NCBI GenBank assembly: GCA_025916675.1
Contig: CP098402.1
Location: 1,359,205-1,423,204 of the forward strand
From: Phycisphaera sp.
GTDB lineage: Bacteria; Planctomycetota; Phycisphaerae; Phycisphaerales; UBA1924
Direction of reading: 5' to 3'
Length of the DNA: 64,000 bases
In this document: positions 8,761 to 17,570 of the stretch, one piece after another
Layout of the letters: the number at the start of each line of letters is the position of its first letter
Position numbering within the stretch: the first letter of the stretch is position 1
Program-made: the position numbers and the translations under genes
The notes under the pieces: model-generated
Told to the model about the DNA's origin: nothing
Databases searched by the model: none
The model's input: only the letters and a program-made list of their open reading frames with translations

Positions 8761-10401
8761 CTATGGCTGGTCCTCCTCAGGAGTGTGACCGCTATCTTGA
8801 ACGGTAGCCAGTTCGCGGAGGGTCCCGTCGACGGCCCGCTGGTAGTTTTCGCCCAGCACGGCCCGCTGGTACTTTTCGGTATCGAGGAGCTGTTCACCCG
8901 CACGCTCGGCCATGCGGTACAGCGGGTCGACGAACACGCCCAGGCCGATGGTCGCCACAGCGAGCGCGATGATCGGCGCAGCCATGAGGCCGATCCGGAC
9001 GCGATCGTCCTTGCCCACCACAGGTGGCGGTTCGGGCATGTTCTCGGGCGGTTCCTTCCAGAAGGCCTCGGCCCAGATCTTGGTCATCGAGTAGAGCGTC
9101 AGGATGCTCACGCACAGCGAGGCGGCCACGAGCGCGAACGCTCCGGCGGCCAGACCGCTCTTGATGAGCACGAACTTGCCCCAGAAGCCGGTCGAGATCG
9201 GGATGCCCGCCAGCGACAGGGCCGAGGCCATGAACAGTACGCCGGTCCACGGGTGGGTCTTGATGAGCCCGCCCAGGTTCTTGAGTTCGCTTGTGCCAGC
9301 CAGACGCTGGATGAGCCCGCTGATGAGGAACAGGTTGCCCTTCACGATGCCGTGATGCAGCAGGAACATGGCCGAACCGGCGAGCGCCACGGTGGCGGTC
9401 TCGCGCGCAACGATGCTGTCGGGCTGGGCATTGGCGAGCGCGTACAGCGCGACAGCCAGGCCCATGAGCATGTAGCCGATCTGGCTGACGCTGTGGAAGG
9501 CCAGGATGCGGCGGATCTCGAACTGGCACGCCGCCCCGAGCACGCCGGTGACCATCGTCAATCCGCTGATCCACATCAGGATGAACGCCGTGATGTCCAA
9601 TTGTTGGTCGAACAACAGCGTGAACGTGCGCATGATGGAGTACACGCCCACCTTCGTGAGCAGGCCCGCGAAGAGCGCGGTGATGGCAACGGGCGGCGTG
9701 TGGTAGCTGGCCGGCAGCCAGAAGAACAGCGGGAACACCGCCGCCTTGATGCCAAAGGCGACCAGGAACAACATGGACAGGGCCGTGATGGCACCCGGGT
9801 TCTCGGCCCGGTCCAGCACGATCGACAAGTGGGCCATGTTCAGCGTGCCGGTCATGCCATAGAGCAGGCCGATGGCGGCCAGGAACATGCCGCTCGAGAG
9901 CAGGTTGAGCGTGACGTACTTGATGGCTCCCTCGAGCTGCCCCCGCTCGCCGCCCAGGGTGAGCAGCACGAAGCTGGCCAGCAGCATGATCTCGAACCAG
10001 ACGTACATGTTGAAGATGTCACCGGTCAGGAACGCGCCAGAGCAGGCCGCCAGCACGGCGTGGACGAGCGGGTGGTAGCCGAAGCTCTCGCGCTTGCTGT
10101 CGATCGCACCCAGGCTATAGATCGTCAGCGCCACCGCGACCACGCCCGTGAGCACCACCAGCATGGCGCTGAGCGTGTCGGCCACGAGGGTGATACCGAA
10201 GGGTGCCGGCCAGCCGGCAGCGTTGGACGTGACCAGTTGCCCATCGCTAGTCGCGTAGAGCAAGGAGATCGAGGCGGCCAACAGGCTCACCGAGCCGGCC
10301 ACACTGGCCCACCGCTGCATGGTTCGATCCTTCCACAGCCCGATGCACAGCACCGTGGTTGCAAGAGGGATCAGGATGGGTGCCACAACGGTCAGGTTCA
10401 T
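8761..10401 (-). CDS. mnhD: Mrp/Mnh antiporter subunit D
   Basis: Predicted 546-residue, ~14-helix subunit homologous to the NuoM/NuoN proton-pumping subunits of complex I. The proton-antiporter family core is visible: [13 protein letters not shown] with its conserved Glu, [19 protein letters not shown], a lysine-containing helix around [13 protein letters not shown], and [14 protein letters not shown]. Together with MnhA it is believed to carry ion translocation. The C-terminal ~60 residues are hydrophilic. Its ATG overlaps the mnhC stop (ATGA). Confidence 0.95.
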   Translation of the reverse strand: MNLTVVAPILIPLATTVLCIGLWKDRTMQRWASVAGSVSLLAASISLLYATSDGQLVTSNAAGWPAPFGITLVADTLSAMLVVLTGVVAVALTIYSLGAIDSKRESFGYHPLVHAVLAACSGAFLTGDIFNMYVWFEIMLLASFVLLTLGGERGQLEGAIKYVTLNLLSSGMFLAAIGLLYGMTGTLNMAHLSIVLDRAENPGAITALSMLFLVAFGIKAAVFPLFFWLPASYHTPPVAITALFAGLLTKVGVYSIMRTFTLLFDQQLDITAFILMWISGLTMVTGVLGAACQFEIRRILAFHSVSQIGYMLMGLAVALYALANAQPDSIVARETATVALAGSAMFLLHHGIVKGNLFLISGLIQRLAGTSELKNLGGLIKTHPWTGVLFMASALSLAGIPISTGFWGKFVLIKSGLAAGAFALVAASLCVSILTLYSMTKIWAEAFWKEPPENMPEPPPVVGKDDRVRIGLMAAPIIALAVATIGLGVFVDPLYRMAERAGEQLLDTEKYQRAVLGENYQRAVDGTLRELATVQDSGHTPEEDQP

Positions 10402-10745
10402 CGGTCGGTGGTCCGCATCGCGTCGAGGTCGTCGGTGCCAACCTCCTGGTAGGTCCGCTTCACGAGCACGATCGTGAACGCGAGGATGGCAAAGCTGATG
10501 ACGACCGCCGTCAGGATCAGCGCTGGGGGCAGCGGGTCGCTGAAATCGCCAACCAGTTGCTCCTCGCCCTCGGGGATGAGCGAGGGCTTGCCCCGCCGAA
10601 GCCCACCGGCGGCGAAGATGAGCAGGTTGGCCCCGTGGCTGATGAGCGCGAGCCCGATGATCAGCTTCACGAAGCTGCGGCGGAGGATCATGTAGATGCC
10701 CGTGGCGTACAAGAACCCAACGGCGATGGCGAGTAGTAATTCCAT
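10398..10745 (-). CDS. mnhC: Mrp/Mnh antiporter subunit C
   Basis: Predicted 115-residue NuoK-like subunit with three helices. The family features are [27 protein letters not shown] near residues 17-43 and [17 protein letters not shown] near residues 70-86. An AAAGGAGG ribosome-binding site lies about 8 bases before the ATG at 10745. This is the only junction in the operon with a real gap (19 bases after mnhB), which explains why it needs its own strong site. Confidence 0.94.
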   Translation of the reverse strand: MELLLAIAVGFLYATGIYMILRRSFVKLIIGLALISHGANLLIFAAGGLRRGKPSLIPEGEEQLVGDFSDPLPPALILTAVVISFAILAFTIVLVKRTYQEVGTDDLDAMRTTDR

Positions 10746-10764
10746 GTGGCGATCCTCCTTTCTC

Positions 10765-11181
10765 TTAAGACTCTTCGGCCAATGTCAGGAGCATGAGCAA
10801 ACAAACACCCAGCACGGTGATGTACACGCCGATATCGAACAAGAACGGCGTGCCCACTTTGAGCGTACCGAAGCCCGCTAGATCGAAGCTGGTCCACATG
10901 CCGTACAGGAACGGCTCGCCCTCAATTAGGCCCGGCATGCCGCTGGCCAGGGCAATACCCAGGCCGACGGCGATGTAGGTGGTCAACGGGACGCGGAGGA
11001 TCCGTTGCATCGCCGGCACCCCGAAGGCCATGGCGTACAGGGCGAACGCCGAGGTGGCCAACAGCCCACCGACAAATCCGCCGCCTGGCTGGTTATGCCC
11101 GCGAAGCAGCACGACGATGCTGAACAGGATCAGTAGCGGCAGCATGAAGCGGGTGGCCGTGCGGAGGATGATGGAGTTCAT
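10765..11181 (-). CDS. mnhB: Mrp/Mnh antiporter subunit B
   Basis: Predicted 138-residue four-helix subunit of the MnhB family. Signatures are [24 protein letters not shown] at residues ~27-50 and [16 protein letters not shown] near residues 108-123. The ATG overlaps the mnhA stop by four bases. MnhB forms part of the interface between the large A subunit and the rest of the complex in known structures. Confidence 0.94.
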   Translation of the reverse strand: MNSIILRTATRFMLPLLILFSIVVLLRGHNQPGGGFVGGLLATSAFALYAMAFGVPAMQRILRVPLTTYIAVGLGIALASGMPGLIEGEPFLYGMWTSFDLAGFGTLKVGTPFLFDIGVYITVLGVCLLMLLTLAEES

Positions 11182-13577
11182 GCCACCTCTCCCGTTCTTG
11201 GGCGTTCTTGACGCAGCTTCAGCAGCGTGTACACGCCTACGGCGGCCAACCCCAGCACGGCAATCTCGCCCATCGTGTCCAGGGCACGGAAGTCAACGAG
11301 GATGACGTTGATCAGGTTGCGGCCATACGCGGCGTGCTCGCCGGGCGCATTGGGCATGGCGTGGTGGTTGTAGAACCACGAAATCCCGTCATCGGCGCTG
11401 ATCGCAAACGAGGAGACGACGAACGCGGCCATCATGAGGCCAAAGGCCGCGCCAACGCTGGCGTCGAGCAGCTTGCCCATCCGTGTGCTATACACGGCGA
11501 ACCGCGGCAGGTGGTACACGACCAGGACGAAGATGATGACCGTGAGTGTCTCGACGGCGAACTGGGTCATGGCGACGTCGGGAGCGCCGAAGAGCACGAA
11601 GATGATCGCAGAGCAATAGCCCACTACGCCGAGCACGGCGATCGTGGACAGGCGGCCGCGCATCTGCGTCGAAGCGACTGCCGCCACGCAGATCATGCCG
11701 ACGAGAACGGCCTCAAAAAGCAATTCGGTCCAAGGAATGTCACCAAATTGTGGTATGGCCTGTGAGACCGAATCGGTCAGGTCGCCCTGCCACAGCAGCA
11801 GCCCGCCGGCGAGAGCGAGCGCAGTAAGCACGGTGATTTGCACGTACACGCGCAGGTACCCACTCTGGAGCACCTTGGTCTGCACGGTGGCCAGCGAGAC
11901 CGGACCCACCGTGCCGCCGAAGAGCAGGTGATAGATGCGTTCGCAGCCAATGGCCGTGGTGACACGATCGAGGGGCGCGGTTATGGCGCGCCATGGCCTA
12001 CGCAACGCAAACAGGGCCGCCGCGCCGACAAGGGCTACGCCGCTCAGTAACAAGGCCGTGCTTGGGTGCGTGGTCAAGTAGATCGCGCTGAGCTTGACGA
12101 GTTCGACATCATGGCCGCCAGCGATCGACGCTGCCGTGCCGTTGATGAGCTGGTTGGCGAAGAGAGCCGGGAACAAACCACCGACGAGCGTCAGACCCGT
12201 CAGCACGACCGGGCCCAGCAGCATGGGTGGCGGTGCTTCGTGCGGGGTCTTCGGATATTTGCCCTCGGCCGTGCGAGCCATGAAGAACGGGCGCAGGCCG
12301 GCCTGCAAGCCCGCGACGCCCATGAAGGCGCCGGCGATGGTCGAGATCGTCGGCCAGAGCCACGCGATCTCGTGCGGGCCGCCGTGGGCGTGCAGGCTGC
12401 CCTTGAGCAGCAGTTCCTTCGCGACAAAGCCCAGCAGCGGCACCATGCCGGCCATCGACAGGCCCGAGATGATCGCCACCATCGCGGTCACAGGCATCTT
12501 GCCGAAGAGCCCGCCCATCTGCTCGGTATCCTTGACGCCGGCCTCGTGGTCGACGATGCCGGCCACCAGGAACAGGGCCCCCTTAAACAGGGCGTGGGCC
12601 AGGATGTACGCCGCAGCGGCCTGGGGCGCGCCCAAGCCGATGAGCATGACCATGATGCCCAGCGAACTCACGGTCGTGTAGGCCAGGACCTTCTTGAAGT
12701 ACGTTTGCCGTGTGGCCAGGTAGGCACCGATGAGCATGGTCGCCCCGCCGAAACAGGACAGGGCCCACTGCCAGGCGGGGGCGTCCATGAACGCGGGGTT
12801 GAGGCGCGCGACGAGATAGACGCCGGCCTTGACCATCGTCGACGAGTGCAGGTAGGCACTGACCGGCGAGGGGGCTTCCATCGCGTTGGGCAGCCAGAAG
12901 TGGAACGGGAACTGGGCGCTCTTGGTGAACGCGCCGCCCAGCACCAGGATCATGGCCGCCAGCGTGAGCGGGCTCTCGGTCAGGGTGTGGTGGTTCTCGA
13001 TGATGCCCGAGACTGAGAACGTGCCGGCGATCTGCCCCAGCAGGATCATGCCCGCGAGCATCGAAAGCCCGCCCAAACCTGTCACGACCAACGCCTGGAG
13101 CGCGCTCTTGCGGGCCTTCTCGCGCTCGTGATCGAAGCCGATAAGCAGGTAGCTCGTGATGCTGGTCAGCTCCCAGAAGATGAACAGCAGGATCAGGTCG
13201 TCCGCCAGCACCAAGCCCAGCATCGAGCCCATGAACCCCATGAGGTAGCCGAAGAAGCGGCCGCGCTTGGGATGACCGTCGAGGTAGCTGTTGGCGTACA
13301 GCACGATGGCCGTGCCCACCCCGGTCACCAGCAACGCAAACAGCGTGCTGAGCGAGTCGACGCGGAACGAGAACTCGACGCCCAGCGATTCGGCCCACGT
13401 CCAGGCCACAGATGTGGTCTCGCCGGAAGCGGTCGCCGTCATTTGGGTCAGGTAGTAGATGAATCCGACAAGCGGCCCGAGCGCCAGCACGTACCCGGTG
13501 GCCCTGCCCAGCACGCGGTGCAAGGAGGGGGCCAGCATGGCCAGTGCGAAGATGGCAGCAAGGGTGCCGACGATCAC
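11178..13577 (-). CDS. mnhA: Mrp/Mnh antiporter subunit A
   Basis: Predicted 799-residue first subunit, homologous to NuoL at its N-terminus and carrying the MbhD/MbhE-like C-terminal part that distinguishes MrpA. Visible features are FWELTSITSYLLIGFDHE (conserved Glu), AFTKSAQFPFHFWLPNAMEAPSPVSAYLHSSTMVKAG, and HEAGVKDTEQMGG; near the C-terminus are FGAPDVAMTQFAVETLTVIIF and ILVDFRALDTMGE. The length fits full MrpA. It opens the seven-gene operon A-B-C-D-E-F-G, all on the minus strand. The family exchanges Na+ (or K+) for H+ and supports pH and salt tolerance, which fits a marine habitat. Confidence 0.96.
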   Translation of the reverse strand: MIVGTLAAIFALAMLAPSLHRVLGRATGYVLALGPLVGFIYYLTQMTATASGETTSVAWTWAESLGVEFSFRVDSLSTLFALLVTGVGTAIVLYANSYLDGHPKRGRFFGYLMGFMGSMLGLVLADDLILLFIFWELTSITSYLLIGFDHEREKARKSALQALVVTGLGGLSMLAGMILLGQIAGTFSVSGIIENHHTLTESPLTLAAMILVLGGAFTKSAQFPFHFWLPNAMEAPSPVSAYLHSSTMVKAGVYLVARLNPAFMDAPAWQWALSCFGGATMLIGAYLATRQTYFKKVLAYTTVSSLGIMVMLIGLGAPQAAAAYILAHALFKGALFLVAGIVDHEAGVKDTEQMGGLFGKMPVTAMVAIISGLSMAGMVPLLGFVAKELLLKGSLHAHGGPHEIAWLWPTISTIAGAFMGVAGLQAGLRPFFMARTAEGKYPKTPHEAPPPMLLGPVVLTGLTLVGGLFPALFANQLINGTAASIAGGHDVELVKLSAIYLTTHPSTALLLSGVALVGAAALFALRRPWRAITAPLDRVTTAIGCERIYHLLFGGTVGPVSLATVQTKVLQSGYLRVYVQITVLTALALAGGLLLWQGDLTDSVSQAIPQFGDIPWTELLFEAVLVGMICVAAVASTQMRGRLSTIAVLGVVGYCSAIIFVLFGAPDVAMTQFAVETLTVIIFVLVVYHLPRFAVYSTRMGKLLDASVGAAFGLMMAAFVVSSFAISADDGISWFYNHHAMPNAPGEHAAYGRNLINVILVDFRALDTMGEIAVLGLAAVGVYTLLKLRQERPRTGEVA

Positions 13578-13733
13578 GGGCGGGGCTCCGTTCTATCGGA
13601 CCTTAGACGCGACCATCGCGGCGTAGGGTTCGATAACCGGGCGATGGTATCCGAAGATGCCGCTCCGCCGGCTCCTAGGAATCGGTTGTATGGGTTATCC
13701 GCTTGAAATGAATGCCGCCGAATTGGACGAAGC

Positions 13734-14393
13734 TCAGGCCGCGACCTCGGCCACCGAGTCGGCGATCAGGATCTCCGCCTCGGTCTTTTGCTTCACCTCG
13801 TCGACGGTGACGCCCGGGGCGACCTCGGTGAGCACGAAGCGGTGCTTGTTGACGTCCATCACCAGCACGCACAGGTCGGTGATGACCATGTTGACGCACC
13901 GCTGGCCGGTCAGCGGCAGCGAACACTGCTTGACGATCTTGGACTGGCCGTGCTTGTTGCAGTGCTCCATGGCCACGACGACCTTGCGGACGCCGGCGAC
14001 CAGGTCCATGGCACCGCCCATGCCCTTGACCATCTTGCCGGGGATCATCCAGTTGGCAATGTCGCCCTCCTGGCTGACCTCCATGGCGCCCAGGATGCAC
14101 ATGTCGATGTGCCCGCCGCGGATCATGCCGAAGCTGTCGGCGCTGCTGAAGAAGCTGGCGCCGGTGCGGGCGGTCACGGTCTGCTTGCCGGCGTTGATGA
14201 GGTCGGCGTCGACCTCGGCGTCGGTGGGGAAGGGGCCGATGCCCAGCAGCCCGTTCTCGGACTGGAGCCACACGTCCATGCCGTCGGGGATGTGGTTGGC
14301 CACGAGGGTCGGCATGCCGATGCCTAAGTTCACGACGTAGCCGTCACGCAGTTCCTGGGCCGCCCGCTTGGTGATCTGGTCTCGGGTAAGCAT
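13734..14393 (-). CDS. scoB: 3-oxoacid CoA-transferase, subunit B
   Basis: Predicted 219-residue B subunit of a succinyl-CoA:3-ketoacid (or acetoacetate) CoA-transferase. The active-site glutamate motif SENGLLG lies near residues 44-50, preceded by NLGIGMPTLVANH. GGHIDMCILGAMEVSQEGDIANWMIPG and GMGGAMDLVAG are family-typical. The ATG at 14393 gives the normal family N-terminus (MLTRDQITKRAAQEL). The A subunit is normally encoded next to B, but neither flank holds one: downstream is the Mrp operon and upstream a small membrane protein. The partner must be elsewhere or missing. Confidence 0.92.
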   Translation of the reverse strand: MLTRDQITKRAAQELRDGYVVNLGIGMPTLVANHIPDGMDVWLQSENGLLGIGPFPTDAEVDADLINAGKQTVTARTGASFFSSADSFGMIRGGHIDMCILGAMEVSQEGDIANWMIPGKMVKGMGGAMDLVAGVRKVVVAMEHCNKHGQSKIVKQCSLPLTGQRCVNMVITDLCVLVMDVNKHRFVLTEVAPGVTVDEVKQKTEAEILIADSVAEVAA

Positions 14394-14419
14394 GGGCAAG
14401 TGTACCCCGGAGCACCCCC

Positions 14420-14704
14420 CTAGCGGCGGGCTTGGTTCCTCGCCTTGATGCGGTCGATCCGGGCCTTCATCGCGAGGAACGCGCCGACCGCGGCAATGGG
14501 GGCACCTGCTATGCCCACGATCGCCCACTTGAGCATTGCCTTGGCCGCATCCTTCTCGGGCTCGGCGCTCGTGGCATGCTCGCCCAGCGGGTCGCTGGTG
14601 GCGTCGTAGTAAATCCCCGCGAACGTCTTGAAGGCCATGCCCAGACCGATCAGCATGACGACCAACCCGATGAGCAAGAGCAAGCGGCCCAGATTGCGCT
14701 TCAT
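14420..14704 (-). CDS. Small membrane protein of unknown function
   Basis: Predicted 94-residue protein with two hydrophobic helices (residues ~8-30 and ~62-82) separated by a ~30-residue acidic segment, and a strongly basic C-terminus (KARIDRIKARNQARR). The ATG overlaps the stop of the next small membrane gene upstream by four bases (ATGA), so the two are made together. I do not recognise a family. Topology suggests both termini are cytoplasmic. Confidence 0.6.
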   Translation of the reverse strand: MKRNLGRLLLLIGLVVMLIGLGMAFKTFAGIYYDATSDPLGEHATSAEPEKDAAKAMLKWAIVGIAGAPIAAVGAFLAMKARIDRIKARNQARR

Positions 14705-14994
14705 GACTGGGTTTCCTTCGGCTTGCCGCTCATCAGCAGGCCGGCGATGCCCAGGATCAGCACGGCCAGCCCCACGACGCTCGCTAGCGTGCAGACGGAT
14801 AGCGTCACGATCGCCAGCGGGCGGATCTCGTCGAGAGGCAAACGCGCCGCCCGGGCCGCGGTGATGCCAGCCGAGATCAGGCCCACAAACCCGAGAAACA
14901 TCCAAGGCGTGCAAGTGACGATGATGCCCAGCTTGATGCGCTGGGTATGTTTTCGGCGTACCGGATCGATGGAATGCGTGTGAGTATCAGACAC
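14701..14994 (-). CDS. Small membrane protein of unknown function
   Basis: Predicted 97-residue protein with two hydrophobic helices (IKLGIIVTCTPWMFLGFVGL and IVTLSVCTLASVVGLAVLIL). The GTG start at 14994 overlaps the end of the ABC-F gene by 8 bases; an ATG at 15021 further inside that gene is an alternative. It is coupled to the next small membrane gene through an ATGA overlap. No family recognised. The two small proteins appear to be one functional unit cotranscribed with the ABC-F gene. Confidence 0.55.
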   Translation of the reverse strand: MSDTHTHSIDPVRRKHTQRIKLGIIVTCTPWMFLGFVGLISAGITAARAARLPLDEIRPLAIVTLSVCTLASVVGLAVLILGIAGLLMSGKPKETQS

Positions 14995-16960
14995 GGCCAA
15001 GCCACTCCGTTTCCAGGGCATCGAGTTCCTCTTTCAACTCATCCCGCCGGGCGTTGATCTCGGCGGCCTTGATGGCGTTCTTCCAGACATCGGGATCGTC
15101 GAGCTTGGTATCGATGCGCGAGACCTCGCCCTCGAGTTCGTGGATCTTCTCTTCGATGGCCTCGACGGGCATCCAAGAGAACTTGCTCTTGGTCGCCTTG
15201 GGCTTTGGAGCTGCGGCTGTCGGTGGGGGAGGGGGTGGGGCGCGCTTGACGGGCTCCGGAACCGCGGGCGACCGCGCCCCGCCCGCCAGCCAATCGCTCC
15301 AGCCGCCCATGTGCAGGCTCACGCCGCCCTTGCCGTCAAAGACGATCAGGTGGTCGCACACCGCGTCGATGAGCGTTCGGTCGTGGCTGACCACGATGAG
15401 CGTGCCGTCGAAGGTTCCGGACTTCTTCGTTTCACCGCGTTCGAGCATGGCTTCGAGCCGTTCGGCACTTGGGATGTCCAAGTGGTTGGTCGGTTCGTCG
15501 AGCACGAGCACGTTGCGCGCACACGCGAGCAGCGCCGCGAGGGCCGCCCGGGCGCGCTCACCACCGGACATGTCGCCCAGCAGCGCCTCCTGCTGGTCTC
15601 CCGAGAACAGGAACGCGCCGGCCAGATCGCGGGCCTCCTGCTCGTTGAGTGTCTTGGGCTTGTCGGGGCCTTCTTCCGTGTCGGCCAGACGCGCGACGAC
15701 GCGCTGGATGTGGCGCGGCACGGTGGTCATGGGGTCCATGTCGCCGCGGCTCTGGCTAAAGTAGCCGACCTTAAGCCCCGCGCCGTGCTTGATCTGGCCG
15801 GCCGTGGCCTCGCGCTTGCCGAGCAGGCACTCGACCAGCGTGCTCTTGCCCGCGCCGTTGGGGCCCACGACGCCCCAGCGCTCGCCGCGGGAGATTACGA
15901 TGTCCAGTCCCTCGAAGAGCGTGAGCGTCGAACCATCATCGCGAGGGAATCGCATGGTCAGGCCGGTGGCCTTGGCCACGATGTCCCCCGTGCGTGGCGC
16001 GGGCGGCAGGCTGGGCTGGAAGACCGCCATCTCGACGGGCCGTTCGAGGGTCGACGTGTCGCGGGCCCGGTCGAGGCGGCTCTCGCGGCCCTTGGCCTGT
16101 TTCGAGCGCTGGCCGGCCCGGTACTTGTCGATGAACGCCTGCTCCTGCTTGAACTTGGTCTGCTGGCGTTCCCAGGCTTCCATCTGCGTGCGCAGGCGGT
16201 CGACGCGCAGGGTCCGGAAGGCGGTATAGCCGCCGGGATAGCTGATCACCCGGCCGCGCTCCAACTCGACCACGCGCTGGGCCACGCGGGTGAGCACCGA
16301 GCGGTCGTGCGCGATGAGCACCACGGCGCCCTTGAAGGTATCGACCAGGAAGTCCTCGAGCCAGATCCGGCCATGCACATCGAGGTGGTTGGTCGGCTCG
16401 TCCATGAGTAGGACATCGGGCTCGGTGAGCAGCGCGCGCGCGAGGGCCAAGCGAGCCTTCTGCCCGCCACTGAGCTTCTCGACGGGCAGGGAGAACTGGG
16501 CGTCGGTGAAGCCCAGCCCATGCAGCACGCTATCGATGAGATGGTCGACGTTGTACCCACCCGCGGCCTGGATCTGGGCCTCGATGCGAGACTGCTCGTC
16601 CATCACCTTCTTAAGGTCATCGTCCTTCGCGTCGGCCAGCTTGTGGAAGACGGCTTCGAGCTTGTCGTGGAGGTTGCTGAGCTCCTCGAACGCGCTCGCG
16701 GCGTGCTGGCGGAGGGTGACACCCAGCTCGACCTGCGGATCCTGGGCCAGGTAGGCGATCTTGGTGCCGCGCTGGAGCGAGACCTCGCCCGCATCGTGCT
16801 TGAGCACGCCGGCCATGATCTTGAGCAGGCTGCTCTTGCCGGTTCCGTTCGCGCCCACGATGGCCACGCGCTCGCGGGCCTCGACCGACAGCGAGCAGCC
16901 CCGGAGGATCACGTCGTCGCCGTACGAGAGGTCGAGATTGGCTACGGCGAGGACTGGCAC
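14987..16960 (-). CDS. ABC-F family ATPase
   Basis: Predicted 657-residue soluble protein with two ABC ATPase cassettes and no membrane helices, the ABC-F plan. Cassette 1 has GANGTGKSS near residue 36, LSGGQKARLALARAL and LLMDEPTNHLD; cassette 2 has GPNGAGKST, MSGGERARAALAALL and LVLDEPTNHLD. Between them is the basic P-site-tRNA-interacting linker (WERQQTKFKQEQAFI). After cassette 2 comes a proline-rich stretch (PPPPPP) and a charged coiled-coil C-terminus. ABC-F proteins act on ribosomes to relieve stalling, and some give antibiotic resistance. A second ABC-F gene lies at 20649-22493, so this one has a distinct role that the sequence does not define. Confidence 0.93.
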   Translation of the reverse strand: MPVLAVANLDLSYGDDVILRGCSLSVEARERVAIVGANGTGKSSLLKIMAGVLKHDAGEVSLQRGTKIAYLAQDPQVELGVTLRQHAASAFEELSNLHDKLEAVFHKLADAKDDDLKKVMDEQSRIEAQIQAAGGYNVDHLIDSVLHGLGFTDAQFSLPVEKLSGGQKARLALARALLTEPDVLLMDEPTNHLDVHGRIWLEDFLVDTFKGAVVLIAHDRSVLTRVAQRVVELERGRVISYPGGYTAFRTLRVDRLRTQMEAWERQQTKFKQEQAFIDKYRAGQRSKQAKGRESRLDRARDTSTLERPVEMAVFQPSLPPAPRTGDIVAKATGLTMRFPRDDGSTLTLFEGLDIVISRGERWGVVGPNGAGKSTLVECLLGKREATAGQIKHGAGLKVGYFSQSRGDMDPMTTVPRHIQRVVARLADTEEGPDKPKTLNEQEARDLAGAFLFSGDQQEALLGDMSGGERARAALAALLACARNVLVLDEPTNHLDIPSAERLEAMLERGETKKSGTFDGTLIVVSHDRTLIDAVCDHLIVFDGKGGVSLHMGGWSDWLAGGARSPAVPEPVKRAPPPPPPTAAAPKPKATKSKFSWMPVEAIEEKIHELEGEVSRIDTKLDDPDVWKNAIKAAEINARRDELKEELDALETEWLGRV

Positions 16961-16996
16961 TGGGAATCGTATGAGACGATCGGCGGGCGATTGGCC

Positions 16997-17458
16997 TCAG
17001 CCGGCCTTTTCCTGATCTTGCAGCAATTGGTAGATTTCTTCCGAGGTGCTGGCCGCGTAGATGCGGTCGCGGAAGTCGTCCATGGTCATCAGGCGGCTGA
17101 TGCGGGCCAGGGCCTGGATGTGGTCGCTGGTTCGGTCGGGCGGGCTGGCGAGCAGGACGATTAGGCGGACGGGCTGGCCGTCGATGGCCTCGAACTCGAT
17201 GGGGCTGGCGGGCTTGCCGATGGCCATCGCCAGGCCGGACAAACCCTCGCACTTGCCGTGGGGGATGGCCAGGCCGTGGCCGATGCCGGTGGTGCGGGTC
17301 TGCTCGCGGGCCCAGACGGCGTCCTTGAGGGCCTGCGGGTTATTCACGCGGTCGAGACCGGCCAGGAGGTCGACCATCTCGTCGATGACCGCGCGTTTGT
17401 CGGTCGACTCCAGGGGCGCTTTCACGCACTCGGGGGTCAGGATTTCCAGCAACTTCAT
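16997..17458 (-). CDS. PTS EIIA domain protein, PtsN-like
   Basis: Predicted 153-residue fructose/mannitol-type EIIA domain. The phosphorylated histidine is expected at H67 in GIGHGLAIPHGK (residues 58-69). The rest fits a single-domain PtsN-type regulator: IEFEAIDGQPVRLIVLLASPP and the C-terminal HIQALARISRLM. The frame is open much further upstream but the family start is the ATG at 17458. No sugar permease gene lies nearby, so a regulatory nitrogen-PTS role is more likely than sugar uptake. Confidence 0.88.
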   Translation of the reverse strand: MKLLEILTPECVKAPLESTDKRAVIDEMVDLLAGLDRVNNPQALKDAVWAREQTRTTGIGHGLAIPHGKCEGLSGLAMAIGKPASPIEFEAIDGQPVRLIVLLASPPDRTSDHIQALARISRLMTMDDFRDRIYAASTSEEIYQLLQDQEKAG

Positions 17459-17570
17459 GGGTGCCCCGCTCCGCCGCTTGCCCGCCCGGCGGCCCTCACG
17501 CGGCCCCGAACATCGATCGTGGGGCCACTGTAGACCCCCTGGCGCTCGCCTATCGGCCGGCCTATCGGTT

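Noticed and set aside
8785-10452. Long plus-strand open frame opposite mnhD
   Set aside because: It is His/Gln/Arg-rich with no family features and is the GC-driven shadow of mnhD and mnhC, whose family signatures are clear.
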